From Areca catechu (Eukaryota; Streptophyta; Magnoliopsida; Arecales; Arecaceae): DNA of 64,000 nt. Position 1 is the first letter of the stretch, and every line of letters starts with the position of its first letter. Made by a program: the position numbers and the translations under genes. Under the pieces are notes generated by a model. That model was not told the origin of the DNA and made no database searches. It saw only the letters and a program-made list of their open reading frames with translations. Below, one piece after another: positions 1 through 10,880 of the stretch. The stretch spans positions 70,354,748 to 70,418,747 of the forward strand of contig CM038038.1 in the NCBI GenBank assembly GCA_021397845.1. The letters are read 5' to 3'.

Positions 1-873
1 CGAACCTAAATGGTAGCACTGGAACAATTCCAGTACCAGCACAGGAAACCATCTAGCAATGGGTCCCGGCGTCCAGATAGGTCGAAGATGCTGGAGCAAA
101 CTATCGAACCTCTGGCATATGGTTACCGTATAATTCATCCCTTTGACCTCTAATGCTCAGGATGACTGTGATTGGGCTGCCAACCCAGACAGAGTCAGTC
201 TACTACGTGTCTCAACCTCGCAAGCCCAGTGATTCTTCACTAGGGCTACCCCGGCCAAGGATTTGTTAAATTAAGATACTGCGAGAATTCAATCCAAACT
301 GTTTGGACAGGTCAATTCCATCTTGGTCCATCACTGCTCCACAAGTACTTGCCTGTACCCAGAAACCTTCCATCACCGGATTAAAAATCCGGGTAGTCTG
401 GCACCAAATCACAGGGAGTTGCTTGCAAGCTACCGTGATGACCTCAGGTCAGAGGGACACATATACCCATATCCAATCGTGAGTATCCCTTTGGCATAAA
501 GGGGCTGCATGGAGTCACGTTCAATAAGATATCACATATCCCACTTGCAGATCACATCAGTGTCACCACACTCATTTGGTCAAGAGGATAACCAAACGAT
601 GTGAACTACAACAACTTATACTTTATATATTGCCGTCCAGTACAATATATCATTTGGTTGTGAACAGGGTTTAAGGACCACTCGATACATCCTCTCTGTA
701 TTGAAATCAGTGTAGTCCCAAGGACTTCATCACATGGAAAGAGTTCATTTTAGGAAAATACAATATGTGATGAGCTACCAAAAATAATATTTTATTAATT
801 CATAAAAAGAATACAATACTGAGCTCAACCGCCTACATCCCAGGCGATTGGCTTTGGGACACAATTCCCAACA
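1..873 (-). mobile_element. Copia-type LTR, 5' portion; element continues left of the window
   Basis: Read on the minus strand, the block opens at 873 with TGTTGGGAATTGTG, a typical Copia LTR start, and has an AATAAA-rich stretch shortly inside. It interrupts the zinc-knuckle end of a sirevirus gag that lies at higher coordinates, so this is an insertion edge. The next bases outward (874-878, TAATC) are the candidate target-site duplication. The other end of the LTR is outside the window, so a full element and a solo LTR cannot be told apart. Confidence 0.6.
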
Positions 874-3494
874 TAATCAACTTCAAGATCAGAATGTACC
901 TTTTCTTCATGTTGTCCCATAAAGCAAAGATTGGCGACTTCGGTTTGATCTTCTTCTGAGCTGGAGTCCTCACTGTCACTCCAAGTTATCATCATTGTTT
1001 CTTCTAAGCTTCTTCTTAGATTTCTTTAGGAGAGGGCAGTCATACTTGTAATGTCCAGGCTTCTTGCATTCGAAGCATATTGATACCTCCTTCTCCTTGT
1101 CCTTTTCTTTCTTGATAAGGGACGGGATTCTAACATGATGAAGGATGATATGCAAGGGATGAACATGAAGATAATCAAATTAAAGCAAGCAACTAATTTC
1201 AAAAATTTTTTATGATTTGATTCTCGAAACTAGGCAAGACTAGGTTAGGGTTATCCTGTATCTGTTAATATCCTACCCACATGCTAGAACTATCAAAAAG
1301 ACAAAGCAAATAAAGGATCCTAGGACTAAGAAGGCCTATTAGGTGCATGTTCAATCTTCAAAAATTAGACAAAGAGAGATGGAAAGGGTTAGTGTTACCT
1401 AGCAATGATGATCTTGAAGCCATAGAAGGGTTTGCTCCACTTAGATCGGTACCTAGATAATCAAGTCACTTTCTCGTGGATCCACCAATTTTTTATCAGA
1501 TCGATTCAGAGATAAGGAAGACCTCATCCGAAGGGTGTGGCACTGGAGGAATCATGCAAATGTCAAAGGTTAGGCTCATAGATGATGAGAACAATATGTA
1601 ATTGGAAGAAAGAAGAATAGAGGGATGGAAGGGATCTTCGGGGTGGCTGGCGATCAGTTGAAGAAGGAGGATGCCTAGCTTGGAGGAAGTTAGGGCATCT
1701 TAGGGCTTTTGCTGGGATGGTGGATGGCAAGGGCTTAGTGGAAGAGAGGGTTGTTGGGCGGCTAGGGTTTTGTACATAAGAAAAATAAAAACGGGTCTCA
1801 CACCCACTCCACTTAGAGGAAATAATTTGACAAAATAACTTCAAGTTGTATTCATGAAAAAAAGATGATTACAAGAGAGGGAAGGAGTGGGTATTTATAG
1901 GCTCACCCAGGGCCCTTTTCCTGTCAAAGTGGGATTACAAGTTTGTACGAGACAAGGAGTACAAGGTTTGAGTGGAATTAGGAGACTAAAGTCCTGATAG
2001 AACTTGAATATTGAACTCCCTATAAAACTTGGACATTGACTCTTCTTAGGCTTGGGATGCTTGACTCCTTGCTAGGCTAGGATAAAATCCTCTTGGATTG
2101 GGTCAAAGGCCTTGGGCATCTTGGACTAGGTCATAGTTTGGGCACCAACTGTAGTGGGCCTGGGAGGGGCGCCAGCTTCTTGTGGGCTTGGACTGAGATG
2201 CCATCCCCTTTGGGCCTAGGAGCTTGGGAATCATGAAAGGGGCCTGGGGCAGTGATATTTGGGGAGTCTGGGGTGCCAATGCTGGTGAACATGCCTGGGG
2301 TCTGATAGTTCTCCTCTTGAACTTGATTTGAATGAAAATTATAGGACTCAATTATAAACAAAAGGACTCAACTCAATGGACTAAGTGAACTCAATTGGAC
2401 TCAATTGATTCACTTTTATTACATAGACCCAGTCAACTCAACTTGACTGGACTAGGATACAAAAGGACTTCACTTGACTTAGCAAATCCAACTGGCTCAC
2501 TTTATTACAGGACTCAAGTGAGCAAATGGACTCACTGAACTCACTTGACCAAATTGACTGACTTTCCCAACACATGAATTAGAAATTGGAACCTTGAAAT
2601 CTCGATCTGCTCCTGATGTCCTACATCATTTCTCCTTTTCTTTTCCCTTTTTCTTACTTGGTTGGAACTTGTTTTTGTAAAGGAATTTCTTTTTTCTTAT
2701 GAATTTCCTAAATTTTCTTGTTAATAGTGCTTCATCACTTTCATTCTCTTCTTCTTCTGATTCCTCATTTGAAGATTCTTCTTGTGTTGTGGACTTGAAA
2801 GCAATACCTTTCTTCTTCTTATCCATATCCATTTGTTTTTGTTTCAAGTTCAACTCATAAGTCATGAGCGAACCTACTAGCTGCTCCAATGAAAGTTTCT
2901 CAACATCTTTGGCTTCTTGAATAGCTGTCACTTTGGGATCCCAAGATGTTGGAAGAGACTTGAGAATTTTGTTTACAAGATCGGTATTAGACATAGTTTT
3001 ACCAAGGCTTCTCATGCCATTAATAATATTTGTGAACCTAGTGTACATGTCAGTGATTGATTCATTTAGTTCCATGCTAAACATCTCACAAGTGTGCACT
3101 AGCATGTTAACTTTTGTGTTCTTCACTTGATTGGTACCCTCGTGAGTCACCTCAACTATGTCCCATATTTCTTTAGCTGAGGTGCATGTGGAAATCCTAT
3201 TGAACTCACTAGGATCCAATGCATAGTAAAGGAAATTCATTGCTTTCATATTAATCTCGGATTGTTTAATATTTTTTCATCCCAATCCTCTTCAAGCTTT
3301 GGGATCGAAACATCATTAACCACAATCGAAAGAATATAAGGACCTTTATCCACTACTTTCCATAAATTATAATCTATAGAATGCATATAAATTCTCATTA
3401 TTATCTTCCAATATATGTAGTTAGTGCCATTAAAATAAGGTGGTCTGTTTGAGGCTTGTCCCTCAACTATACTAATACCAAGGGGGGCTGCCAT
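874..3494 (-). pseudogene. gag: Sirevirus (Copia) gag remnant, split by a solo LTR
   Basis: This is a Copia capsid gene on the minus strand, in two pieces (3494-2629 and 1112-874). It begins with MAAPLG near 3494 and contains the UBN2-type gag core, with a NRPPYFNGTNYIYWK start and a KAMNFLYYALDPSEF block. A lysine/glutamate-rich region follows, then a CCHC zinc knuckle (CFECKKPGHYKYDC) at 1036-1077. A frameshift lies near 3246-3260. A 1.5-kb solo LTR interrupts the charged region, and another LTR cuts the gene off at 873. The closest relative in the window is the plus-strand gag at 5376, which aligns block for block. The element is dead; its pol would lie beyond the left edge. Confidence 0.85.
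1113..2628 (-). mobile_element. Solo LTR, gypsy/chromovirus type, TSD TTTCT
   Basis: The block is flanked by TTTCT at 1108-1112 and 2629-2633, and has TG...CA ends (TGATAAGGG on the plus strand, CTACATCA at the far end). It splits a lysine-rich stretch of sirevirus gag with no internal domain, so it is a solo LTR produced by LTR-LTR recombination. On the minus strand it starts TGATGTAGGACATCAGG, like the chromovirus LTRs elsewhere in the window. A TATA-like box (CCTATAAATACC, minus strand) lies near 1892-1903. The first 290 bp on the minus strand are rich in TTGAC cores. Confidence 0.85.
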
Positions 3495-3537
3495 AGATAT
3501 TTACTAAAGGTGGTTAGACCTATATACTGAAAACATG

Positions 3538-3549
3538 GCTCTGATACCA
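3538..3549 (-). promoter_or_regulatory. Primer binding site (initiator-tRNA-Met type) of the minus-strand sirevirus
   Basis: The reverse complement reads TGGTATCAGAGC, two bases outside the LTR end (...GGCAACA at 3552). This is the standard Copia PBS and fixes the element's orientation as minus. Confidence 0.9.
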
Positions 3550-3551
3550 TT

Positions 3552-3906
3552 TGTTGCCTAGTAAGCAACCCAAGAGGGGGGGTGAATTGGATTTCTAAAA
3601 ACTATTTGCAAGTATGTGTGCCAATTCAATAATCAACTCAAGTGCCAGTGAGATGTAAGTATTGTATGCTCTTAAAGAGTATGCAGCAAAAATTTAAATT
3701 GCAATAAAGGTAAGAGCAGATAGAAAGACACAATCAATCACAAACACAAGGCAAGTATAGTGGTTCGGTGCTCTCAAAGGCACCTACGTCCACTCCCCAA
3801 GGTCCACTCAGGAATTCATTATAGTCATTCATGATTACAGCCGATTAGTTTTCTGGACTGACTAATCAAAACCCCTTTTGGTTTTCACTAGGCTCACCAA
3901 AAGAAA
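3552..3906 (-). repeat. 3' portion of the 5' LTR of the minus-strand sirevirus
   Basis: On the minus strand this part ends in ...CACCCCCCCTCTTGGG...GGCAACA, next to the PBS, in the same form as the sirevirus LTR end at 5332. The LTR continues at 15,019 after the inserted plus-strand sirevirus. The repeated phrase 'ggctcaccaaaa' on both sides confirms the join. Confidence 0.75.
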
Positions 3907-3927
3907 TTCATTATAGTCATTCATGAT
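3813..3927. repeat. 23-bp direct repeat at a damaged LTR junction
   Basis: The same 23 bp (aattcattatagtcattcat plus gat) occur at 3813-3835 and 3905-3927. The second copy sits where the first ~95 bp of the plus-strand sirevirus 5' LTR should be. It looks like templated filler DNA copied from 90 bp upstream. Confidence 0.7.
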
Positions 3928-5332
3928 GACTACTTTGATATATTTTTTAAACCCTACAACCTTTATTTTTTTGTGTTGAGTTGTAAGTAATTAGAATCTT
4001 GTAAAGAAGAACCCAACAAAAATTTTCCTATTTAAATCAAAGATAAAGGGTTGCTTCTACTAGTTTTTAAGCTTCAATTTCTCTTGATTTTGGTGTAAGA
4101 AGACCTTAAGGAAGTCTTCAAAGCTTGGCATGTGAGATCTGGAGAATAGGAATTGGTCTGGCTGAAGAACCAATCTTGAGCTAACTGGATGGAGGAACCA
4201 GTCGACTCTGGCACTGGCACAAGAAAGAAGATCTCTGGCATGCAAACCCAGCCGACTTGTCCAGAACTTGGTTGATAATAGTCTGAGAACCTTAGGGATC
4301 CGAGCCGACTGAATTTCAGCCTAGCCGACTCATCTAGAGTAATCTATTTTTTCTTCTCTGGAACCTAGTCGACTAGATTTCAGCCTAGCCGACTCATCCG
4401 GAGTGAGCTATTTTCTCAACTATGGAACCTAGCCGACTGGTTTTCAACCCAGCCTATCCGAACCTGATTCGAGCCGACTCGAAGAATGTCCGAGCTGACT
4501 AGAATGATGGGATCTCTTCCAATGGCTAGTTCCAGACTTCTGATTTTGAATTCCAAAAGTGCTCCAACGGTAACCTATCACTTTCCAACGGTCTACAACG
4601 TTCAAAATCAAGGGTAGGCAGTTGAAGTCTCTATAAATAAGGTATGAAAACATCCTTAGAGGAGGCTAATGAGTTGTTGAACATTTATTGAAGTAAGAAG
4701 AGAGAGCACTTGAGCTTTGAAGTCAGTCTTCAAGCCTTCACCAACTCTTATCAGAAACTTGAAGCAACTTTTGAGGAAAGCAAGAAAGCCATTGAAGTGC
4801 ATTGAAAAGCATTCAATTGAGCTTCACTCGAGCTGCATCAGCAACCACCAGACAACTTAGTTTGTCATTTCTGTTGCTTTTCTTTCTACTCCTTGAAACT
4901 TGGGTTATTGGTGAGCCCGGTTGTAAAAACCAAATAGGTTTCTTTGGTGAGCCTACTGAAAACCAAAATATAGAGGTTCTAGGTGAGCCTGTGAAAACTT
5001 AGTGTGGGTTTCTTTGGTGAGCCCGATTTAAAAACAAAAGTATAGAGGTTGGGATTGTGAGCCTGTAAAATAATCCGACTGTATTCCAGTTTGGAGGATA
5101 TAGTAGAAATCCCGAGTGGTGAACTTGGGTAGTGGACGTAGGAGCTGGGTTGCTCCGAACCACTCTAAACTTGTTTTGTTTATGTTGTGCTTTACTTACT
5201 TTTCAGCTTCTACACTTATTCTCTGATTAACACAACACTCAACCACTAAAAGGATTTACTTATGCACATATTTGCAAGAAGTTTTGTAACTCCCAATTCA
5301 CCCCCCTCTTGGGAAAAGCCACCTAGGCAACA
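3927..5332 (+). repeat. 5' LTR of the plus-strand sirevirus (5' end missing)
   Basis: The block aligns from 3927 onward with the 3' LTR from ~13,590. It ends ...CCTAGGCAACA two bases before the PBS. By eye it differs from the 3' LTR by roughly 5%, so this is not a recent insertion. The U3 part holds a dense array of GCCGAC/GTCGAC motifs, followed by a TATA box. Confidence 0.88.
4251..4639 (+). promoter_or_regulatory. LTR promoter: six GCCGAC boxes upstream of TATAAATA
   Basis: TATAAATA lies at 4632-4639. Upstream, GCCGAC starts at 4251, 4304, 4324, 4388, 4432 and 4473, with GTCGAC variants at 4201 and 4369. GCCGAC matches the DRE/CRT core (RCCGAC) bound by DREB/CBF factors. The 3' LTR has eight copies (13,865-14,184) before its own TATA box at 14,317. 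Binding is inferred, not shown. Confidence 0.6.
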
Positions 5333-5334
5333 AC

Positions 5335-5346
5335 TGGTATCAGAGC
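5335..5346 (+). promoter_or_regulatory. Primer binding site of the plus-strand sirevirus
   Basis: TGGTATCAGAGC two bases after the LTR end, complementary to the 3' end of initiator tRNA-Met. Confidence 0.92.
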
Positions 5347-5375
5347 AGTGTCTTTGATTACTTGAGTAAAGATTG

Positions 5376-7200
5376 ATGGCTCATCCCATGAGTACATCCT
5401 TGGCTGAAGGCTAATCAACAAATAGACCTCCACTATTCACAGGCACTAATTACTCTTATTGGAAAGCACGAATGAAAATTTACATGCAAGCTATTGATTT
5501 TTAATTATGGAAGGTCATCTTAAAAGGGCCACACATTCCTACGATCAAAGTTGATGGCGTGGACATCCCTAAGCCTGAAGAGGACTGGGATGATCATGAC
5601 ATGAAAATGAGGGAATTGAATACCAAAGCAATGAACTTACTATACTGTGCTTTGGATGCAAATGAGTTCAACCAAATTTCCACTTGCTCTTCAGCAAAGG
5701 AAATCTGGGACAAACTCGAAGTAATCCATGAGAGAACTTCCCAAGTGAAAACCTCAAAGATAAATCTTTTAGTTCATAATTATGAACTGTTTAAAATGGA
5801 GCCTTTTGAAACAATTTATGCCATGTTCTCTAGATTTACAGATATTATTAATGGTTTGAAGAGTCTTGGCAGGGTATACTCAAATACTGATCTAGTTCAG
5901 AAGATACTCCGATCCTTACCTGACAAGTGGGATCCCAAAGTGACAGCAATCCAGGAGGCCAAAGACCTCAACACATTACTATTGGATGAACTACTGGGAT
6001 CACTCATCACCCACGAGCTGACTATGCAGCATAAAACTGAAGACGAACAGAAGAAAAAGAAAACTATAGCCTTCAGAGCTGCTATCGAATCAAAGAGGGA
6101 TGATGAAGAGTCTGAAGAAGAAAGCACCTCCTTTAATGATGATCTAGAAGACGATGATATCACAATGGTTGTGAGGAGATTCAGAAAGTTTGTCGGAAGA
6201 AAGAAAGGAAGTCTCAACCAGAAATTCCATAGGAAGGATTACAGAAAAGAAAAAGAAAAGGACAGAGAGAAAGATAAAGAAGTAGTCCCCACATGCTATG
6301 AATGCAAGAAGCCGGAGACATTCATCCAGATTGTCCTCTATTGAAGAAATCCTTCAGATAGAAAAAGAAGAAGAAAGCCATGGTTGCCACATGGAGCAAT
6401 AGTGAAGAATCATCTTCGTTTGAAGAAGAAGAGACCATCAAGGCTGCAAATCTGTGTTTAATGGGTCTCGAAGATGAGGTAACATCCCCTAGCAATTGCA
6501 CTGAATTTATATTTGACGAATTAAATTCTGCATTTTATGATCTATTATCTGAATTTAAGAAAGCTGGAGTAAAGATAAAATCATTGAAAAATATGAATGA
6601 CTCTTTACTCAAACAAAAAAATGAAATTTTAGAAAAGAACCTTTTATTGCAAAAAGAACTGAATGACTTTTCTGAAAGAATTGAAAAGCTAAAAAATGAA
6701 AATCTCTTATGTGAAGGAAAAAACAATGATTTATTTATTGAAAATATTGAACTGAAAAAATGAGGTTACAAAACTCAAGCCATTAGTTGAAAAACTTACT
6801 TTGTCTTCAAATAAGCTTGAGTTAATTTTAAAAGAACAACGAATTTCAGGAAACAAAGATGGAATCAGTTTTAAAACTTCTATTATGAATGGAATTTCAT
6901 CAACTACTTTTATGAAATCAAAAGTACCTGTTCAAAACATTTTATCACAAAAAGCTTTGGCTGCACCAAAAATTGTTTCAACTTCAAAATCTTTATTGTA
7001 TGTTCCTAAGAACTTTGAGCAAAAATGCTTATATTTCAAAAGGTTCAAAAACTGTATCAATTGCATCAACTTTTAGAACTTCTAATTCTGCTTTTACTAA
7101 GAACTCTAAAGTTGTATGCCATGTTTGCAAAAGAATAAGACATAAAGCTTTTGACTGCAATAATTCTAGAAATATTCATAAGAATGTAAGAAAAATCAGA
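5376..7200 (+). pseudogene. gag: Sirevirus gag, decayed
   Basis: The start ATG at 5376 is in frame with the long gag stretch. Order: a UBN2-type capsid core (about 5559-6050), an acidic/lysine-rich linker, a first zinc knuckle near 6292 that is broken after CYECKKP by a 1-bp loss, a long Lys/Glu coiled coil (6530-6760), and a second knuckle CHVCKRIRHKAFDC (7117-7158). In-frame stops lie at 5412 and 5502, with further frame changes near 6764 and 7020. A long coiled coil after the first knuckle is usual for sirevirus Gag. Gag forms the virus-like particle; this copy cannot encode an intact one. Confidence 0.88.
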
Positions 7201-10200
7201 GTTCCCAAAGGAACCGCCTCTGCTGACTTGCAAGGACCCAAGGTAGCTGGGTACCTAAAGAATTCATTGATTATTTTGCAGGAATGTCTTGTAGCCCAAA
7301 GATTGAAGAAAAGATGGTACTTAGACAGTGGCTGCTCAAGACATATGACGGGTGACAAGGACCAGTTTATCATCCTTGAAATGAAAGAAAGAGGCATGGT
7401 CACCTTTGGAGACAATGGCAAAGGGAGAATAATCGGTATTGGTAAGATCAAAATAACTTCCTTCACTTTTATTGAAAATGTTTTGCTAGTAAATAAGTTG
7501 AAGCATAATCTTTTAAGCATAAGTCAATTATGTGATAAAGGTTTTAAGGTTGTCTTTGAGTCTTCTATGTGTATAGTAACTAACTCTTTAGATTCTAGCA
7601 ATAAGTTTATTGGATACAGACTTGGAAATATCTATATGGTAGATCTTAATGATCTTGCCATGTCAAGTAGCCCCAGTCTAGTTGCAATGAATGCTAAGAC
7701 CAAAGAGTCATGTTTACTATGGCATAGACGATTAGGTCATACTAGCATACATACTATTGCCAAATTGATTTCTAAAGATCTTGTTAAAGGCATGCCTAAG
7801 TTTAAAGTTGATTTTGATCATGTTTGTGATGCATGCCAAATGGGTAAACAAACTAAGGGGAGTTTTAAATAAAAGAATATAGTTTCTACAACAAGACCAC
7901 TTGAACTACTTCACATGGATCTTTTCGGACCAACTAGGATCACAAGCCTAGGAGGTATGAAATATGCTCTTGTGATAGTAGATGATTTTTCAAGATTTAC
8001 TTAGATTTTGTTTATTGCTTAAAAAGATAAAACCTTTCATGTTTTCAGAAAATTTCATAAAAAGGTTTTAAATCAAAAGAACTTATCTTTAATTTCAATT
8101 AGAAGTGATCATAGAACTGAATTTGAAAATCAATTTTTTGAAAATTATTGTACTGAGTTTGGCATTGATCACAACTTCTCCGCTCCTAGAACACCTCAAC
8201 AAAATGGTGTTGTAGAGAGAAAAAATAGGACATTGGAAGAAATGGCTCGCACAATGTTGTGCGAAGGCAATCTTCCAAAGTACTTTTGGGCAGAAGCAGT
8301 GAACACTGCATGCTATATTTTAAACCGCATTTTGATCCGTCCTATTTTAAAGAAAACCCCTTATGAGCTTTGGAATGATAGAAAACCCAATATCAGTTAT
8401 TTTCATATATTTGGATGCAAATGCTTTGTGCATAACAATAGAAAAGATAATTTAGGAAAATTTGATTCTAAAGCTGATGATGTAATTTTTCTAGGTTATT
8501 CATTACATAGCAAAGCATATCGGGTTTTTAATAAAAGGACTCTTACTGTTGAAGAGTCAATACATGATGTATTTATTGAAACTAACCCTACACCTTCTAG
8601 ACAAGAAGAGTGCATAGATAATGATGCAGGTACATTGCAAAAAGGAATGGATGACCTGAGCATTCAAGATAAAGACACTCAAGATGGAGAAGAAACGGTA
8701 AGTAAGGATCACACCGATCTACCGAGGGACTGGAGGTGTGTTACATCTCATCCTAAAGAATTAATCATAGGAGATCCTTCACATGGTGTTAGGACTAGGT
8801 CTGCTCATAAGGATGCACATGATTACCTAGCCATTGTATCACAAATAGATCCCCATAGCCTAGAAGAAGCTGAGACTGATCCAAACTGGATGATGGCAAC
8901 GCATGAGGAATTAAACCAGTTTGAAAGGAATAGGGTATGGACACTTGTAGATAGACTTACTAACCATCCAATAATAGGAACCAAATGGGTCTATAGGAAT
9001 AAATTAGATGAACAAGGAAACATAATAAGAAACAAAGCTAGACTAGTGGCTAAGGGATATAACCAAGAAGAAGGTATTGATTTTGATGAAACTTATGCAC
9101 CTGTAGCAAGACTAGAAGCCATTAGACTACTACTTGCATTTGCTTGCCACATGAATTTCAAACTTTTTCAAATGGATGTAAAGAGTGCATTTCTTAATGG
9201 TTTTATCTCTGAACAAGTTTTTGTGGAACAACCATCAGGTTTTGAAAATCACACTTTTTCAAACCACGTATTTAAATTAAACAAAGCATTGTATGGTTTG
9301 AAACAAGCACCTAGAGCCTGGTATGATAGACTTAGTACTTTTTTAATTGAAAATGATTTTTCAAGAGGAAATGTAGACAAAACCTTATTTATCAAAAAGA
9401 AGAATAATAACATTTTAGTTGTACAAATATATGTTGATGATATCATTTTTGGTGCAACTAACGAATCTCTATGTAAAGAATTTGCTAAGCTTATACATGG
9501 AGAATTTGAAATGAGCTTAATGGATGAACTAAACTACTTCCTTGGACTTCAAGTAAAACAATCAAAGGAAGGCATCTTTATCAATCAAGCCAAATACATC
9601 AAAGAAATTATCAAAAAGTTTGGTATGGAGAGTAGCAAATCAATGAGCACACCCATGAGCCCAGCTTGCAGATTGGACAAAGATGAAAATGGATCCAATG
9701 TTGATCAAAAGCTATATAGAGATATGATCGGATCCCTATTGTATTTGACTGCAAGTAGACCTGACATATTATATAGTATATGTGTATGTGCTAGATTTCA
9801 GTCATCACCAAAAGAAACACACATGCTTGATGTTAAGAGAATAATTAAATATTTGAAAGGAACAAGTAATTTAGGAATTTGGTATTCTAAACATTCTACC
9901 CTGAATTTGATTGGATTCTCTGATGCTGACTTTGCTGGTTGTAAAATAGATAGAAAAAGCACTAGCGGTACATGCCAATTTCTAGGGTTGAATTTAATCT
10001 CATGGCACTATAAGAAGCAAAACTCCATAGCCTTGTCCACAGCTGAGGCTGAGTACGTGGTTGCTGGTAGTTGTTGTGCTCAAGTGTTATGGATTAAACA
10101 ACAACTAGAAGACTTTGGTGTATCACAATCTAAAATTCTAATTAAATATGATAACACAAGTGCTATCAATTTGACAAAGAATCCAATTTAACACTCTAGA

Positions 10201-10373
10201 ACCAAGCACATTGAAATTAGACATCATTTTATTAGAGATCATGTTTTAAATGGTGATATAGTGCTTGATTTTGTCCCTACTGAAAATCAATTAGCTGATA
10301 TATTTACTAAGCCACTTAATCAAGACAAGTTTGAACTAATTAGAAGTGAATTAGGACTTTGTGATCCTTTTTA
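7201..10373 (+). pseudogene. pol: Sirevirus pol (protease-integrase-reverse transcriptase-RNase H), four in-frame stops
   Basis: A single reading frame runs the whole length, broken only by stops at 7870, 8002, 8020 and 10,189. Order: aspartic protease (WYLDSGCSRHMTG at ~7315), integrase zinc finger (LLWHRRLGH...CDACQMGK, 7720-7845), integrase core with acidic residues in HMDLFG, RSDHRTEF and NGVVERKN, reverse transcriptase (ARLVAKGY at 9042 to YVDD at ~9430), and RNase H (FSDADFAG at ~9920, TAEAEY). It ends LGLCDPF at 10,373. Integrase before reverse transcriptase is diagnostic of Ty1/copia. There are no frameshifts, so decay was by point mutation; three stops look like C-to-T changes at glutamine codons. 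Confidence 0.93.
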
Positions 10374-10478
10374 AATTCTCTAATCTAATTCCTTCAAATT
10401 TAAGGAAACATCATCTAGAGAACCTCCTGATTTCATTCTCTATCATAGAGCCTAAATTTTCTTTGAGATTTTCTCCAA

Positions 10479-10641
10479 AATCTCTCAGAATTGTGATCAA
10501 AATTTCCAAAACTTTATTTCTCTGTTCGAGTCGACTGGTTCTTAAATCGAGTCGACTGGAAATCTCTCAGATTTGTGATTGAGATTTCCAAAATCTTGAT
10601 TTCTCTATTTGAGTTGACTGGTTCTTAAACCGAGTCAACTG
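10479..10641 (+). repeat. Tandem duplication (~81 bp x 2) between pol and the env-like ORF
   Basis: Two degenerate copies start near 10,479 and 10,560. Each contains 'ctctcaga...tgtgat', 'atttccaaaa' and a pair of (g)agtYRactgg motifs. The region between pol and the extra ORF otherwise holds no open frame longer than ~75 codons. Confidence 0.6.
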
Positions 10642-10880
10642 GATTTTCTGTGTGTTTTGGGAGAGTTATGGCCTAGCCGGCTCGAGCCTCTCTAGGGCTT
10701 TTTCGAGTCGACTGGATTATCGCGCCTGAGTTTTTTTTATTTTGGGGCATAAACCCCATTTCGAGCTTTCTAACCTCCACTTCAATTTTCTAACCGTTCA
10801 TTCCTCTCCTAATCATATTCCAAATATTCTTCTCACCCTTTTAAGCTCTCCAATCTCTCATTTCTTCCTCTTTCCTAGTA

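Noticed and set aside
5897..6217. Ser/Phe-rich minus-strand ORF opposite the sirevirus gag
   Set aside because: It mirrors the acidic/lysine-rich plus-strand coding sequence; the plus strand aligns with gag.
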